Shown in pieces: positions 20,526-28,518 of a stretch of DNA of 64,000 nt (position 1 is the first letter of the stretch; the number at the start of each line of letters is the position of its first letter). Both the position numbers and the translations under genes were made by a program. Below the pieces are notes generated by a model, which worked only from the letters and a program-made list of their open reading frames with translations, did not search any database and was not told the origin of the DNA. Origin of the DNA: Streptococcus dysgalactiae subsp. dysgalactiae (GTDB lineage Bacteria; Bacillota; Bacilli; Lactobacillales; Streptococcaceae); NCBI RefSeq assembly GCF_900459225.1, contig NZ_UHFH01000003.1, positions 2,077,283-2,141,282 on the forward strand, written 5' to 3'.

Positions 20526-20846
20526 TTAAACATTCACTAAGATGATTTCTTTTATCTCTTCAACTGAAAGAACCTGTCCTGAGGAAACCAATTCATCATC
20601 CAGTAAAAGAGCTGGGGAAGCTGGATTTCCATATAAAACAATGGTTTCAGCCTCTCTAACATAAGCAATAGACACTAACAGCTGAAGTGCTTTACAAGCT
20701 TCAAGCAAATTAGTTCCCAAAGCTTTACACTCAGCATCACCTGTTCCTAAAATTTTAAAACAGTGTTCTGAAATAATCGTTACCTGTTTTTTGCTTTTAG
20801 AACAACAATTCCCCTTGCATCGACAGCTCTTCTTTTATGAAATCAT
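20526..20846 (-). pseudogene. Small thioredoxin-like protein gene with an early stop codon
   Basis: The open part encodes a MTH895-type small thioredoxin-like fold: FKILGTGDAECKALGTNLLE, ASPALLLDDELVSSGQ and EEIKEIILVNV. The natural start appears to be ATG 20846, with GAGGA upstream, but codon 4 is TAA (20837-20835). The frame is otherwise open for 106 codons, including a Cys-rich stretch KSCRCKGNCCS. The usual CxxC of the family (GTGCxxC) is changed to GTGDAEC. Downstream initiation at a TTG (20720) would lose that motif. It may be a recent pseudogene or be read by an unusual start; the base call at codon 4 matters. Confidence 0.6.
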
Positions 20847-20945
20847 TTATTTTCCTCAATCTATCATCATTTTTCTTAGTTTACACTATCATCCCCAAAC
20901 AAGCAAGTTATCCTGAATGACCTTATTTTACTTTTTGGTAATTGC

Positions 20946-21599
20946 CTACGTTGATTTTTTTAAAATCTCAATAAAACAGTGGGTAAACTGAGCAGTCATT
21001 CCCCAAATGGTTTCTTCCAAATTTTCATAAAATGGAATACTACCGTACTGCTGGCTAAATTGGTAATCTTTCCCATGACGAATACGATCAAAAGGGAAAT
21101 CTGAAGTTTTGAGAGGACTAGCTTCAAGATGATAAAAAACTGGCTCGGTAGCAAGTAATTGTTGTAAAGGAACCGTAAACAACCTGTCAACCTCTTCATT
21201 AGCCTGTACACTCTTCCAGTCATCAGTTAATAGTTGTCCAACGAAACAGTGAATGGTTCTAGATGACTGCACTAAATAATCAATTTCTCCCCAAATCTGA
21301 ATCTGAGAGGAATCAACATTTAATTCTTCCATTGTTTCTCTAATAGCAGCTTCTTGGAGACTTTCATGACCTTCGACTCTACCTCCCGGGAAGGCTACTT
21401 CACCGGGTTGAGAAATATGTTGACTTCGCACTTCATATAAGACATGCCATTCATCATTAACGGCAATAAGAGGTAAAAATACAGCGTACCGCTTTTCTTC
21501 CCCTAGTGGTTTTGCTTGATAGTGTTTTAATAACTCTTCCATAGCGTCATCCTCATTATCCTTTCCGATAGCTTTATCTTCATCATAACTAATCTTCAC
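20946..21599 (-). CDS. NUDIX hydrolase, CoA pyrophosphatase-like
   Basis: 217-residue NUDIX protein. The catalytic box is seen as GGRVEGHESLQEAAIRETMEE (residues about 74-94), matching Gx5Ex7REUxEExGU. The upstream SQPGEVAFPGG segment is the pattern of the YeaB/NudL CoA-pyrophosphatase subgroup (UPF0035). Substrate remains inferred. It lies alone on the minus strand and is divergent from the PadR operon. Confidence 0.8.
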   Translation of the reverse strand: MKISYDEDKAIGKDNEDDAMEELLKHYQAKPLGEEKRYAVFLPLIAVNDEWHVLYEVRSQHISQPGEVAFPGGRVEGHESLQEAAIRETMEELNVDSSQIQIWGEIDYLVQSSRTIHCFVGQLLTDDWKSVQANEEVDRLFTVPLQQLLATEPVFYHLEASPLKTSDFPFDRIRHGKDYQFSQQYGSIPFYENLEETIWGMTAQFTHCFIEILKKST

Positions 21600-21630
21600 T
21601 TTTTGGTCAAACTATTACTTCTAATTAGTG

Positions 21631-21666
21631 ATATTTTATATATAAATTTTTTTATATATAAAATAT
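21631..21666. promoter_or_regulatory. AT-rich palindrome at the -35 of the padR operon (candidate operator)
   Basis: A perfect 14-bp inverted repeat: ATATTTTATATATA at 21631-21644 and TATATATAAAATAT at 21653-21666, directly against the -35 TTGACA. Autoregulation by the PadR protein is inference. Confidence 0.5.
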
Positions 21667-21694
21667 TGACATATCAAAAAAGTAAGCTTATACT
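21666..21694 (+). promoter_or_regulatory. Promoter of the padR operon
   Basis: -35 TTGACA (21666-21671), 17-nt spacer, -10 TATACT (21689-21694). Confidence 0.85.
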
Positions 21695-21696
21695 AA

Positions 21697-21732
21697 ATGT
21701 GTAAAATAATTATATATAAAAATTTTATACAT
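21697..21732. promoter_or_regulatory. Second inverted repeat downstream of the padR -10 (candidate PadR site)
   Basis: ATGTGTAAAAT (21697-21707) and ATTTTATACAT (21722-21732) pair at 10 of 11 positions and begin and end with ATGT/ACAT, the half-sites known for PadR-family operators. It covers the likely transcription start. Confidence 0.55.
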
Positions 21733-21746
21733 CAGAGGAGCCCAAA

Positions 21747-22073
21747 ATGTATTTTCCAGTATCGGCTACCTTGATTGAATTTTTGATTTTAGCCATTGTC
21801 GAAAAAAATGATTCTTACGGCTATGACATTAGTCAAACCATTAAATTGGTCGCCAATATCAAAGAATCAACTCTCTATCCTATTCTTAAAAAATTGGAAA
21901 AGGCAGGTTTTTTGACAACTTACAGTCAAGAGCATCAAGGACGTAAACGCAAATATTATGCTATTACTTCTTCTGGAGAAGTACAGCTACTATTTCTAAA
22001 AAAAGAATGGCAAAAGTATAAACTTGCCATAGATGGGATTATTGAAGGGAGTTTGAGACATGACAAGGACTGA
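21747..22073 (+). CDS. PadR family transcriptional regulator
   Basis: 108-residue PadR-type winged-helix repressor. Visible are LIEFLILAIVEKNDSYGYDI and the helix-turn-helix with STLYPILKKLEKAGFL, then the wing GRKRKYYAIT. GAGGAG lies ahead of the ATG. It overlaps the DUF1700 gene by 14 nt and heads a three-gene operon that probably controls itself through the two palindromes upstream. PadR/DUF1700/DUF4097 cassettes are widespread in Firmicutes and often respond to envelope stress. Confidence 0.9.
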   Translation: MYFPVSATLIEFLILAIVEKNDSYGYDISQTIKLVANIKESTLYPILKKLEKAGFLTTYSQEHQGRKRKYYAITSSGEVQLLFLKKEWQKYKLAIDGIIEGSLRHDKD

Positions 22074-22647
22074 ATATCTAGCTGAACTAGATAAATACTT
22101 GCGAAAATTACCTAGGGAAGACTACCATGAAGCTATGGATTATTACATTGAATATTTTGATGAAGCTGGTCCTGATAAAGAAAATCAAGTTATCGAGGAT
22201 TTAGGAAGCCCCAAAGAGGCCGCTAGTGAAATCATCGCAAATGTTTTAGGAAAACACATGGCAAGTCCTGAAAAAACACCTGAAAAGCGAGCAACTATCG
22301 TCGGGCTAACTATTTTAGCACTCTTTGCTGCGCCTATCGCTTTACCAGTTTTATTGGCTTTAATTCTCTTTATTATTGCTTGCCTCATGGCTGGAATAAC
22401 AGTCATCGTTGCTGCCTATGTTTTTGGCCTTGTTGGGGTACTTGTTGCAGGAATCACCCTCTTTGAAAGTTTGACTTTACTTGGTTCATCTCTTCCTGCT
22501 CAGGCTATGGGAATTGGTGGCGCCTTGCTGAGCTTTGGTGGTAGTATTCTCATTTGGATTATTGCCACTGCACTCCTGCGTTTTTCAGGACGTGCCTTCG
22601 TTGCCTTTATTAAATGGATTAGTCACAAGAAAGGAGCTCAAGCATGA
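22060..22647 (+). CDS. DUF1700 (HAAS domain) membrane protein
   Basis: 195-residue protein. The N-terminal helical HAAS domain (YLAELDKYLRKLPREDYHEA, EYFDEAGPDKENQVIEDLGS) is followed by four strongly hydrophobic helices from about residue 80. HAAS domains are typical of membrane proteins linked to PadR regulators and signalling. It overlaps padR by 14 nt and the DUF4097 gene by 4 nt, so the three are translationally coupled. Confidence 0.85.
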   Translation: MTRTEYLAELDKYLRKLPREDYHEAMDYYIEYFDEAGPDKENQVIEDLGSPKEAASEIIANVLGKHMASPEKTPEKRATIVGLTILALFAAPIALPVLLALILFIIACLMAGITVIVAAYVFGLVGVLVAGITLFESLTLLGSSLPAQAMGIGGALLSFGGSILIWIIATALLRFSGRAFVAFIKWISHKKGAQA

Positions 22648-23717
22648 AAAATATCTCACGCAAATGTTTTATGACCAGTGTCGTGTGTATTGTTTTAGGA
22701 GCCATTCTTTTAGGAGCTGGTTATGCAACTTGCGGGCTTCAAGACATTAAACACCAAACAGCCCCTAAAAAGGTTATCCAAACATTTGATCACGTAATAG
22801 CTCTTGATATTGATACCAATTTTTCAACTATTACAGTAGAAACAGGGCCTGTCAAAAAACCAACAGTAACCTATTACACACATCCTAAATTTATTGATCC
22901 TTTAGAAATTAAAATAGAGAACGAGACACTTCATATTTCTGAAAAACCCAGAGATGTCATCATCACCGGAGGTATTGAACTGATTGGGTTTGGATTAAAT
23001 AAAAGTGACCGAAACCACAACTATCGTACCACTACCATAACGCTTCCAAAAGGTACCAATCTTAAAGAGTTCAAAGGCTCAAGCATGCCCCAAGCCACTA
23101 TATCGGATTTAACGATTCAAGACCTTGAATTCAGTGGTGGTCTGACACTTCTAAATACTAGAATAAAGAAAGGGAAGGTTTTTGGAACATTTGATGCTAC
23201 TGATAGCTTATTAGCCAATCTTGAGTTGAAAGCCGACTATTCGTTGTCAAGCCTTACGAATTCTAGTTTAGAAAATGGGACGATTAGCTTAGGGCATGGA
23301 CAATTAACCACAAAAAATACTAATCTTAGATCTGTCACCATCCAATATCTATCTCCTGGTGGGGTTGAAGCCGAAGAAACAAGCCTTGAAAATGTGATTT
23401 TCACTGTTACTAGTGAGCAAGAAAACGAGGAAACCAATGATAATGGTGCTATATTCACTGCTCATGCTCTTACCCTTAAAGGCAATAATACTATTAGTGG
23501 TGGTAATGTTGCTGTTGACATAACTTTGACCGATCCAAAGACGACCACCTATAAGACAAAAACCGAAGATGGTAAAATCTCACTTGGATCACTGCTTATT
23601 CCTGCGAAAATTGATAAAGGAACAACTTCAGATAGCATTACTTACACTGCTAATACTGAGAAAGCTACTGGAAGCTTGACAGTTGAACTCAACAAGGGAG
23701 ATATTATTCTAAAATAG
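22644..23717 (+). CDS. DUF4097-type membrane-anchored beta-helix protein
   Basis: 357-residue protein with an N-terminal signal-anchor (CIVLGAILLGAGYATCGL) and a long extracellular region rich in beta strands with regularly spaced T/N/S/L residues, as in DUF4097 putative adhesin or sensor proteins. The pattern LDIDTNFSTITVETG near residue 50 opens the domain. In other Firmicutes such proteins accompany LiaF-like or HAAS partners. The role here is unknown; the operon suggests an envelope-stress module. Confidence 0.75.
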   Translation: MKNISRKCFMTSVVCIVLGAILLGAGYATCGLQDIKHQTAPKKVIQTFDHVIALDIDTNFSTITVETGPVKKPTVTYYTHPKFIDPLEIKIENETLHISEKPRDVIITGGIELIGFGLNKSDRNHNYRTTTITLPKGTNLKEFKGSSMPQATISDLTIQDLEFSGGLTLLNTRIKKGKVFGTFDATDSLLANLELKADYSLSSLTNSSLENGTISLGHGQLTTKNTNLRSVTIQYLSPGGVEAEETSLENVIFTVTSEQENEETNDNGAIFTAHALTLKGNNTISGGNVAVDITLTDPKTTTYKTKTEDGKISLGSLLIPAKIDKGTTSDSITYTANTEKATGSLTVELNKGDIILK

Positions 23718-23776
23718 CCCCTAACTTGTAAAATAACCATTGACTTTAAAAAGTACTGTCAACCACTTGTAACAAT

Positions 23777-23828
23777 AAGACAAAAAACAGCATCTAACAT
23801 AATGACTTGAGATGCTGTTTTTTGTCTT
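23777..23828. terminator. Strong bidirectional terminator
   Basis: A perfect 19-bp inverted repeat (arms 23777-23795 and 23810-23828, 14-nt loop) with A and T runs inside the arms. It separates the PadR operon from the convergent yhgE-like gene. Confidence 0.95.
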
Positions 23829-23840
23829 ATTTACTCAACC

Positions 23841-26114
23841 TTAAACAGTTTTCTTAGGTCGATAAATGAGCAGTGCTAACACCGTAAATGCTAATAGAAA
23901 GCCTGTTAACACTTTGATTTCAAGTCCAATATTGCCATCCAAAGAAATAGTTTGTCGCAAACCAGACACCACATAAGTCATTGGCAAGAAAGGGTGTAAC
24001 GTTTGAAAAAATGCCCCACTTAACTCAATGGGATAGGATCCACCCGAAGAACCAACTTGAAGTAATAGCATAACTAAAGAAGCAAAGGAACCATAGCGAT
24101 CATCCCACCCAACTAAGGCTGTGACAAGTGCCATCAACGTCCAACCGCTTAATATGATAAAACCTAAGGTTTTCATGCCATAATGTGCTTCAAATCCCAA
24201 TAGCTGAATAGCTAAGTAAAGAATAATAGAACCCACAGTTGAAATGAACCCATTAATCACAAATTTTTGTTTGGCCCAATCCCACTTATTCTTAACTGGA
24301 CGACCAGATAAAGAATTAGCAAAGATAACATTAGTTGACAAGGCCACAACCATTAGAGAAACGGCAATCATATAAGGTGCCATACCAATCCCATTTGTCT
24401 TGACATCATCCCTGTCTTTTTCGTTTAATAAAACTGGTTTTGAAACTGCTCTAGCGTTTCTATCTTGTACGGAAACAAGTGATAACTGTTGAGAAGCTTT
24501 GGCCAAAGAACCGTTTAACGTTGACAAGCCTGTTGACAAGTCTGTCAATCCACTTGTTAATTGATTGCCACCTTGACTCAATTGGAAACTACCATTGGCT
24601 AGTTTACCTGCATCTTCTGATAATTGTTGACTGCCTTTCAATAATTCCCTTGATTTTGTTGATAGAGCTGTCGCTCCTTCTGAGAGTTTTGTTACCCCAG
24701 AACCAATGGCAGTATTATACCCGTTTAAGTGTGCTAATCCTGTTGTCAATTGATTACTTCCTGGTAGAACCTGTTGATTTAAACTACCATTTACCTTTGA
24801 TAATCCCATTGACAACTCAGATAATACAGAACTCGCTCCAGGTAAAGCGTGGTTAGACTGACTCGCAATCTGGGAAACAGCTGCTTTAAGCTGGTCTAAT
24901 TGAGCTAAGCTATTTCCTTGGGACAGAGTTTGTAAACCTGTTGACAGTGTTTGAACAGAACTTAAAATAGTTTGAGCTGCAGATACGGTTTGACTTTTAT
25001 CAGATTGACTGAGGGCCGCAGCTAACTCTCCTTGTTGTTCAGCAGTTAATGATTGGTAAACGCTAGTAGCTTGAAGAGCCGATAGTTGTTCATTCTGAGT
25101 GTCAGTCTCTTCCGCAATGACTTGTTTGGCAGCTTGAGCGATAGTTCCTAAGCTATTACCTAGCTCATCAGCATTAAGGTGAGGGGGTTCCATTGTTGAT
25201 AGCTCTGTATTTAGTTGTTGAATGCCTTGATTTAGGACCGGTAGCCCTACAATTAAGGATTGAATTCCCTTAGCTTTCTCATCAGAAAGTGTTGTTGCTT
25301 GTGTCAACTGTGAAAGACCCTGATTAAGCTGAGAAGCTCCCTGGGATAACCTAGAAACCCCGTTCAGATAATTGGGGATATCCGTTGATAATGTTCCTAA
25401 TCCATTCTTGACTTGGTTGACACCATCTGTATAAGTAGTCAAACCTGATGTCAATCGTCTAGTACCTTGTTGAAACTGTTGGCTAGCACCCGTTAAGGCT
25501 GCTAAGTTCGTCGAAAGTGTTTGACTCCCCGCCTGAGCGGTCTTCGCTCCTGAAGCCAGTGCTTGACTTCCAGTTGAGGCTTCTTTTAATCCTGATTGGA
25601 GCTCCGTCATACTGCTAAAAACTGCTGAGGTGTAAGTCTTCGTAATGTTTTGCGAAACAGACTCTTTCAGTTTAGTCATCGCTGTTTCCCCCATCTTAGC
25701 AGCGACCATTCCACGTCCTTTACTAGTTTGGTAACGGATAGTTAGTTTTTGGGGTTCGGGATTTAATAAGGTTGTTGCTCGCTGAGAAAGATCTTCGGGT
25801 AAAGTAATGACCATATAATAATCACCTTTTTTAAGACCTTTTTGAGCGCTTTTTGAAGATACAAAATGATAGTCTAACTCTTTGTTTTTAGACATCTTGT
25901 CCACCATATCATCGCCGATTGTTAATGATTCATCAGCCATCTTTGCAGGCTTATCTTGATTAACAACAGCAATGGGAAGGTCATTGACACGACCATAAGG
26001 ATCCCACATTGATCCTAAAAACGATAAATTATATAAGGCGGGAACCATTGCCACACCAATCATTGTAATGATTAATTTTGGATTTTTAATAAGTGCTTTA
26101 AGTTCTTCTAACAT
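23841..26114 (-). CDS. YhgE/Pip family membrane protein (ABC-2-type fold)
   Basis: 757-residue membrane protein. ATG 26114 (MLEELKALIKNPKL) is chosen because AGGAG lies 6 nt upstream; a frame to 26144 would start inside the operator. One N-terminal helix, a large extracellular region with many LSxGxxxLxxG-type heptads (for example LTSGLTDLSTGLSTLNGSL), and five C-terminal helices make up the protein. The YhgE/Pip family includes the lactococcal phage-infection protein Pip. Some homologues export cell-surface or polyketide products; the substrate here is unknown. A TetR gene diverges from it. Confidence 0.88.
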   Translation of the reverse strand: MLEELKALIKNPKLIITMIGVAMVPALYNLSFLGSMWDPYGRVNDLPIAVVNQDKPAKMADESLTIGDDMVDKMSKNKELDYHFVSSKSAQKGLKKGDYYMVITLPEDLSQRATTLLNPEPQKLTIRYQTSKGRGMVAAKMGETAMTKLKESVSQNITKTYTSAVFSSMTELQSGLKEASTGSQALASGAKTAQAGSQTLSTNLAALTGASQQFQQGTRRLTSGLTTYTDGVNQVKNGLGTLSTDIPNYLNGVSRLSQGASQLNQGLSQLTQATTLSDEKAKGIQSLIVGLPVLNQGIQQLNTELSTMEPPHLNADELGNSLGTIAQAAKQVIAEETDTQNEQLSALQATSVYQSLTAEQQGELAAALSQSDKSQTVSAAQTILSSVQTLSTGLQTLSQGNSLAQLDQLKAAVSQIASQSNHALPGASSVLSELSMGLSKVNGSLNQQVLPGSNQLTTGLAHLNGYNTAIGSGVTKLSEGATALSTKSRELLKGSQQLSEDAGKLANGSFQLSQGGNQLTSGLTDLSTGLSTLNGSLAKASQQLSLVSVQDRNARAVSKPVLLNEKDRDDVKTNGIGMAPYMIAVSLMVVALSTNVIFANSLSGRPVKNKWDWAKQKFVINGFISTVGSIILYLAIQLLGFEAHYGMKTLGFIILSGWTLMALVTALVGWDDRYGSFASLVMLLLQVGSSGGSYPIELSGAFFQTLHPFLPMTYVVSGLRQTISLDGNIGLEIKVLTGFLLAFTVLALLIYRPKKTV

Positions 26115-26128
26115 TTTTTCTCCTAAAA

Positions 26129-26222
26129 TGGACATACTGTTCAAAAATTATGATAGAATATATTATACAAGTAAAATCAAAATTTACAAGATAAAAGACA
26201 TCGTTTTTGGACATTATGTCTA
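26129..26222. promoter_or_regulatory. yhgE promoter flanked by twin candidate TetR operators
   Basis: Two 15-bp inverted-repeat sites share the pattern TGGACA-N3-TGTYYA: TGGACATACTGTTCA (26129-26143) and TGGACATTATGTCTA (26208-26222), with centres 79 bp apart. Between them lies the minus-strand promoter: -35 TTGTAA (26184-26189), 16-nt spacer, -10 TATAAT (26162-26167). The first site falls in the yhgE leader, the second upstream of its -35 and near the tetR start. Repression by the adjacent TetR protein is inferred. Confidence 0.65.
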
Positions 26223-26248
26223 AAAGTGTTCAAAAGGAGATTCTGATA

Positions 26249-26782
26249 ATGATCAACCGAAAAGAAAACACAAGACAAGCAATTCTAAAAGCAATGGTTA
26301 TCCTATTAAAAACCGAAAGTTTTGATGACATTACAACCATTAAACTTGCTAAAACGGCTGGTATTAGCCGATCGAGTTTTTACACTCACTATAAAGATAA
26401 ATATGAAATGATTGACTATTACCAGCAAACCTTTTTCCATAAGTTAGAATACATTTTTGAAAAAGAATACCAAAATAAAGAACAGGCCTTCCTTGAAGTC
26501 TTTGATTTTCTCCAAAGAGAACAGCTTCTCTCTTCTCTTTTATCTGCTAACGGCACCAAAGAAATACAAACCTTCATCATCAATAAAGTTCGCCTTCTGA
26601 TAACCACTGATTTACAAGATAAATTCAGTACTGAAGAGTTATCTCAAACAGAAAAAGAATACCGAAGCATCTACTTAGCGCATGCCTTTTTTGGTGTCTG
26701 TCAAAGTTGGATTGCAAAAGGTAAAAAAGAATCACCTCAAGAAATGACACAATTCGTTCTCAAAATGCTTACGAGTACCTAA
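26249..26782 (+). CDS. TetR family transcriptional regulator
   Basis: 177-residue TetR-type repressor. ATG 26249 (MINRKENTRQAILKAM) is preferred over 26207 because AAAGGAG lies about 9 nt upstream. The N-terminal helix-turn-helix is FDDITTIKLAKTAGISRSSF followed by YTHYKDKYEMIDYY. The C-terminal domain is of the streptococcal TetR_C type. It is divergent from the YhgE gene and probably regulates it through the twin sites. Confidence 0.9.
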   Translation: MINRKENTRQAILKAMVILLKTESFDDITTIKLAKTAGISRSSFYTHYKDKYEMIDYYQQTFFHKLEYIFEKEYQNKEQAFLEVFDFLQREQLLSSLLSANGTKEIQTFIINKVRLLITTDLQDKFSTEELSQTEKEYRSIYLAHAFFGVCQSWIAKGKKESPQEMTQFVLKMLTST

Positions 26783-26880
26783 ATAGTACCCCTTACGCAA
26801 GTATTATTGTTACAAGCCATCAGTAAGACTGATGACTTTTTTTATAAACCATAGATTAGAATAAACTTGTTACGAGATAC

Positions 26881-26907
26881 AAAAAAGCCCACTGTTGTAG
26901 GCTTTTT
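26881..26907 (-). terminator. Terminator of rpsD
   Basis: AAAAAGCC and GGCTTTTT arms with a 10-nt loop give a U-rich 3' end on the minus strand. Confidence 0.85.
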
Positions 26908-26925
26908 GTAAGTTTAATCTTAAAA

Positions 26926-27537
26926 TTAAAGCATTTTGTTGTAGAATTCAACGACAAGTGCTTCGTTGATTTCTGGGTTGATTTCATCGCGCTCTGGAAG
27001 GCGAGTTAGTGAACCTTCAAGTTTTTCAGCATCAAAAGATACGAAAGCTGGACGTCCAAGAGTAGCTTCAACAGCTTCAAGGATTGCAGGAACTTTCATT
27101 GATTTTTCACGAACTGAGATCACTTGACCAGCTTCAACGCGGTATGAAGGGATATCAACACGTTTACCATCAACAAGGATGTGTCCGTGGTTAACGAATT
27201 GACGTGCTTGACGACGAGTAGTTGCAAGACCTAAACGGTATACAACATTGTCAAGACGACGCTCTAAAAGAACCATAAAGTTGAAACCAAGAGTTCCTTC
27301 TTTGATTTTTGTAGCTTGTACGAACAAGTTACGGAATTGTTTCTCACCTAAACCATATGAGAAACGAAGTTTTTGTTTCTCAGCAAGTTGCAAACCATAC
27401 TCTGAAAGTTTGCTACGGTTGTTTGGACCGTGTTGACCTGGAACGTAGTTACGACGTGCCAATTCTTTACCTGTGCCTGTAAGTGACAAACCAAGGCGAC
27501 GTGATTGTTTCCATGATGGACCAGTATAACGTGACAT
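26926..27537 (-). CDS. rpsD: 30S ribosomal protein S4
   Basis: 203-residue S4, the primary 16S rRNA-binding protein of the small subunit. It begins [20 protein letters not shown] and has the S4 RNA-binding domain [20 protein letters not shown]. It is the zinc-free form, lacking the N-terminal cysteines. It is monocistronic with its own terminator. A 140-nt leader upstream (27538-27680), with a GGGGGTTTTCGCC element, may be the autoregulatory S4 site known in Firmicutes; this was not resolved. Confidence 0.97.
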   Translation of the reverse strand: MSRYTGPSWKQSRRLGLSLTGTGKELARRNYVPGQHGPNNRSKLSEYGLQLAEKQKLRFSYGLGEKQFRNLFVQATKIKEGTLGFNFMVLLERRLDNVVYRLGLATTRRQARQFVNHGHILVDGKRVDIPSYRVEAGQVISVREKSMKVPAILEAVEATLGRPAFVSFDAEKLEGSLTRLPERDEINPEINEALVVEFYNKML

Positions 27538-27744
27538 ATTGCATGTCCTCCTCTAAATTTTTTGAGGAAATAACTGTTTGAAAAATCCTGATTCGTGCAG
27601 GGGGTTTTCGCCTAAACAGCAAAGGTTACTTGAATAGATAACCACCTGTTGACGAGCTTCATATTTTTCTGCTGTTATTTCGCACAAAGAATAGTATACC
27701 ATAGTAAAGTTATATTGTAAAGTCAATACATTACGATATAATTA
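27538..27744. other. rpsD upstream region
   Basis: 207 nt with the rpsD ribosome site (GGAGGACATGC type) and a probable structured leader. A -10/-35 pair lies around 27690-27730 but is not sharply defined. No coding frame is seen. Confidence 0.4.
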
Positions 27745-28076
27745 TCAGTTTAGCTTTTTAAGGCCAAATATGAGACAAATAACTACTGATGATAGAAAGA
27801 CGATGTTATGTGATGCTATAGTTATGATAATAAAAGCAATCGCAACAACAGAAAGAAATAATCTAAAAGATAATTTCCATTCCTTAAACCTTGACTATTT
27901 TTTCTTGGCTCTCTATCAAACGTGTTTCAATGGAAAAACCTAGTCGTTTTGAAATAGCCAACATGTTCCGTTTACTTGGAAATCGTTTTATCGGATATCT
28001 CCAATTGCTCTTGTGTCAAGCCATTCTTATCTCGGTAATCTTTTAATTTTAGGGCTAAAATCGTTTGTTTGTCCAT
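27745..28076 (-). pseudogene. Broken Xre-type HTH regulator with membrane tail
   Basis: ATG 28076 opens MDKQTILALKLKDYRDKNGL followed by TQEQLEISDKTISK, a Cro/CI helix-turn-helix with an internal deletion, and then a stop. Another frame continues with NMLAISKRLGFSIETRL, and a third with LFLSVVAIAFIIITIASH and the end FGLKKLN (stop 27747-27745). Together they outline a small HTH regulator with a C-terminal membrane anchor that has suffered a deletion, a nonsense codon and a frameshift. Confidence 0.7.
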
Positions 28077-28205
28077 AATGAGACTTCCTTTTTGAACTCA
28101 GTTTAACTAAAACGCACTCTCTTTTACAGGACTTTTGCCAAAATAGAGAAGAATAGAGCGACAGTGACAGCAATTCATGTTGACCAAGCTATCAATTTAC
28201 TGTAA

Positions 28206-28228
28206 AGAAAAAGCCTCTATGAGGCAAA
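28206..28228 (-). terminator. Terminator of the veg gene/dnaB operon
   Basis: GCCTC-TAT-GAGGC stem with a U tract on the minus strand, just after the Veg stop. Confidence 0.85.
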
Positions 28229-28230
28229 AA

Positions 28231-28503
28231 TCAATCTAAATAACGAATCAATGTTTTTTCAGTTAAAATATCTGAATAAGTATAAGATTCAACGTAAGAA
28301 TTATTGATTGCTCCTGGGATATCTGAACTATCATTATACTCGATAATAAATAAGGAACTGTAAACTTCAATCAATCGACCAATCTTATTTTTCTCACGTT
28401 TACGACCATTTTCAAGCGTTAACTCTACTAGTTGCCCTTCGTGGGCTTTGATATCTTCTTTGATTTTCTTCATTTTTGCAACATCTGCAAATGCATCACT
28501 CAT
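28231..28503 (-). CDS. Veg family protein
   Basis: 90-residue member of the Veg (DUF1021) family: KAHEGQLVELTLENGRKREK, IGRLIEVYSSLFIIEYND and SYTYSDILTE follow the family pattern. In B. subtilis Veg influences biofilm-matrix gene expression; no role is known in streptococci. It follows dnaB by 15 nt and is probably the last gene of that operon. Confidence 0.85.
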   Translation of the reverse strand: MSDAFADVAKMKKIKEDIKAHEGQLVELTLENGRKREKNKIGRLIEVYSSLFIIEYNDSSDIPGAINNSYVESYTYSDILTEKTLIRYLD

Positions 28504-28518
28504 TTTTTTCTCTCTTTC

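Noticed and set aside
24479..24856. 125-codon plus-strand ORF inside the yhgE-like gene
   Set aside because: It mirrors the low-complexity heptad region on the other strand and has no independent support.
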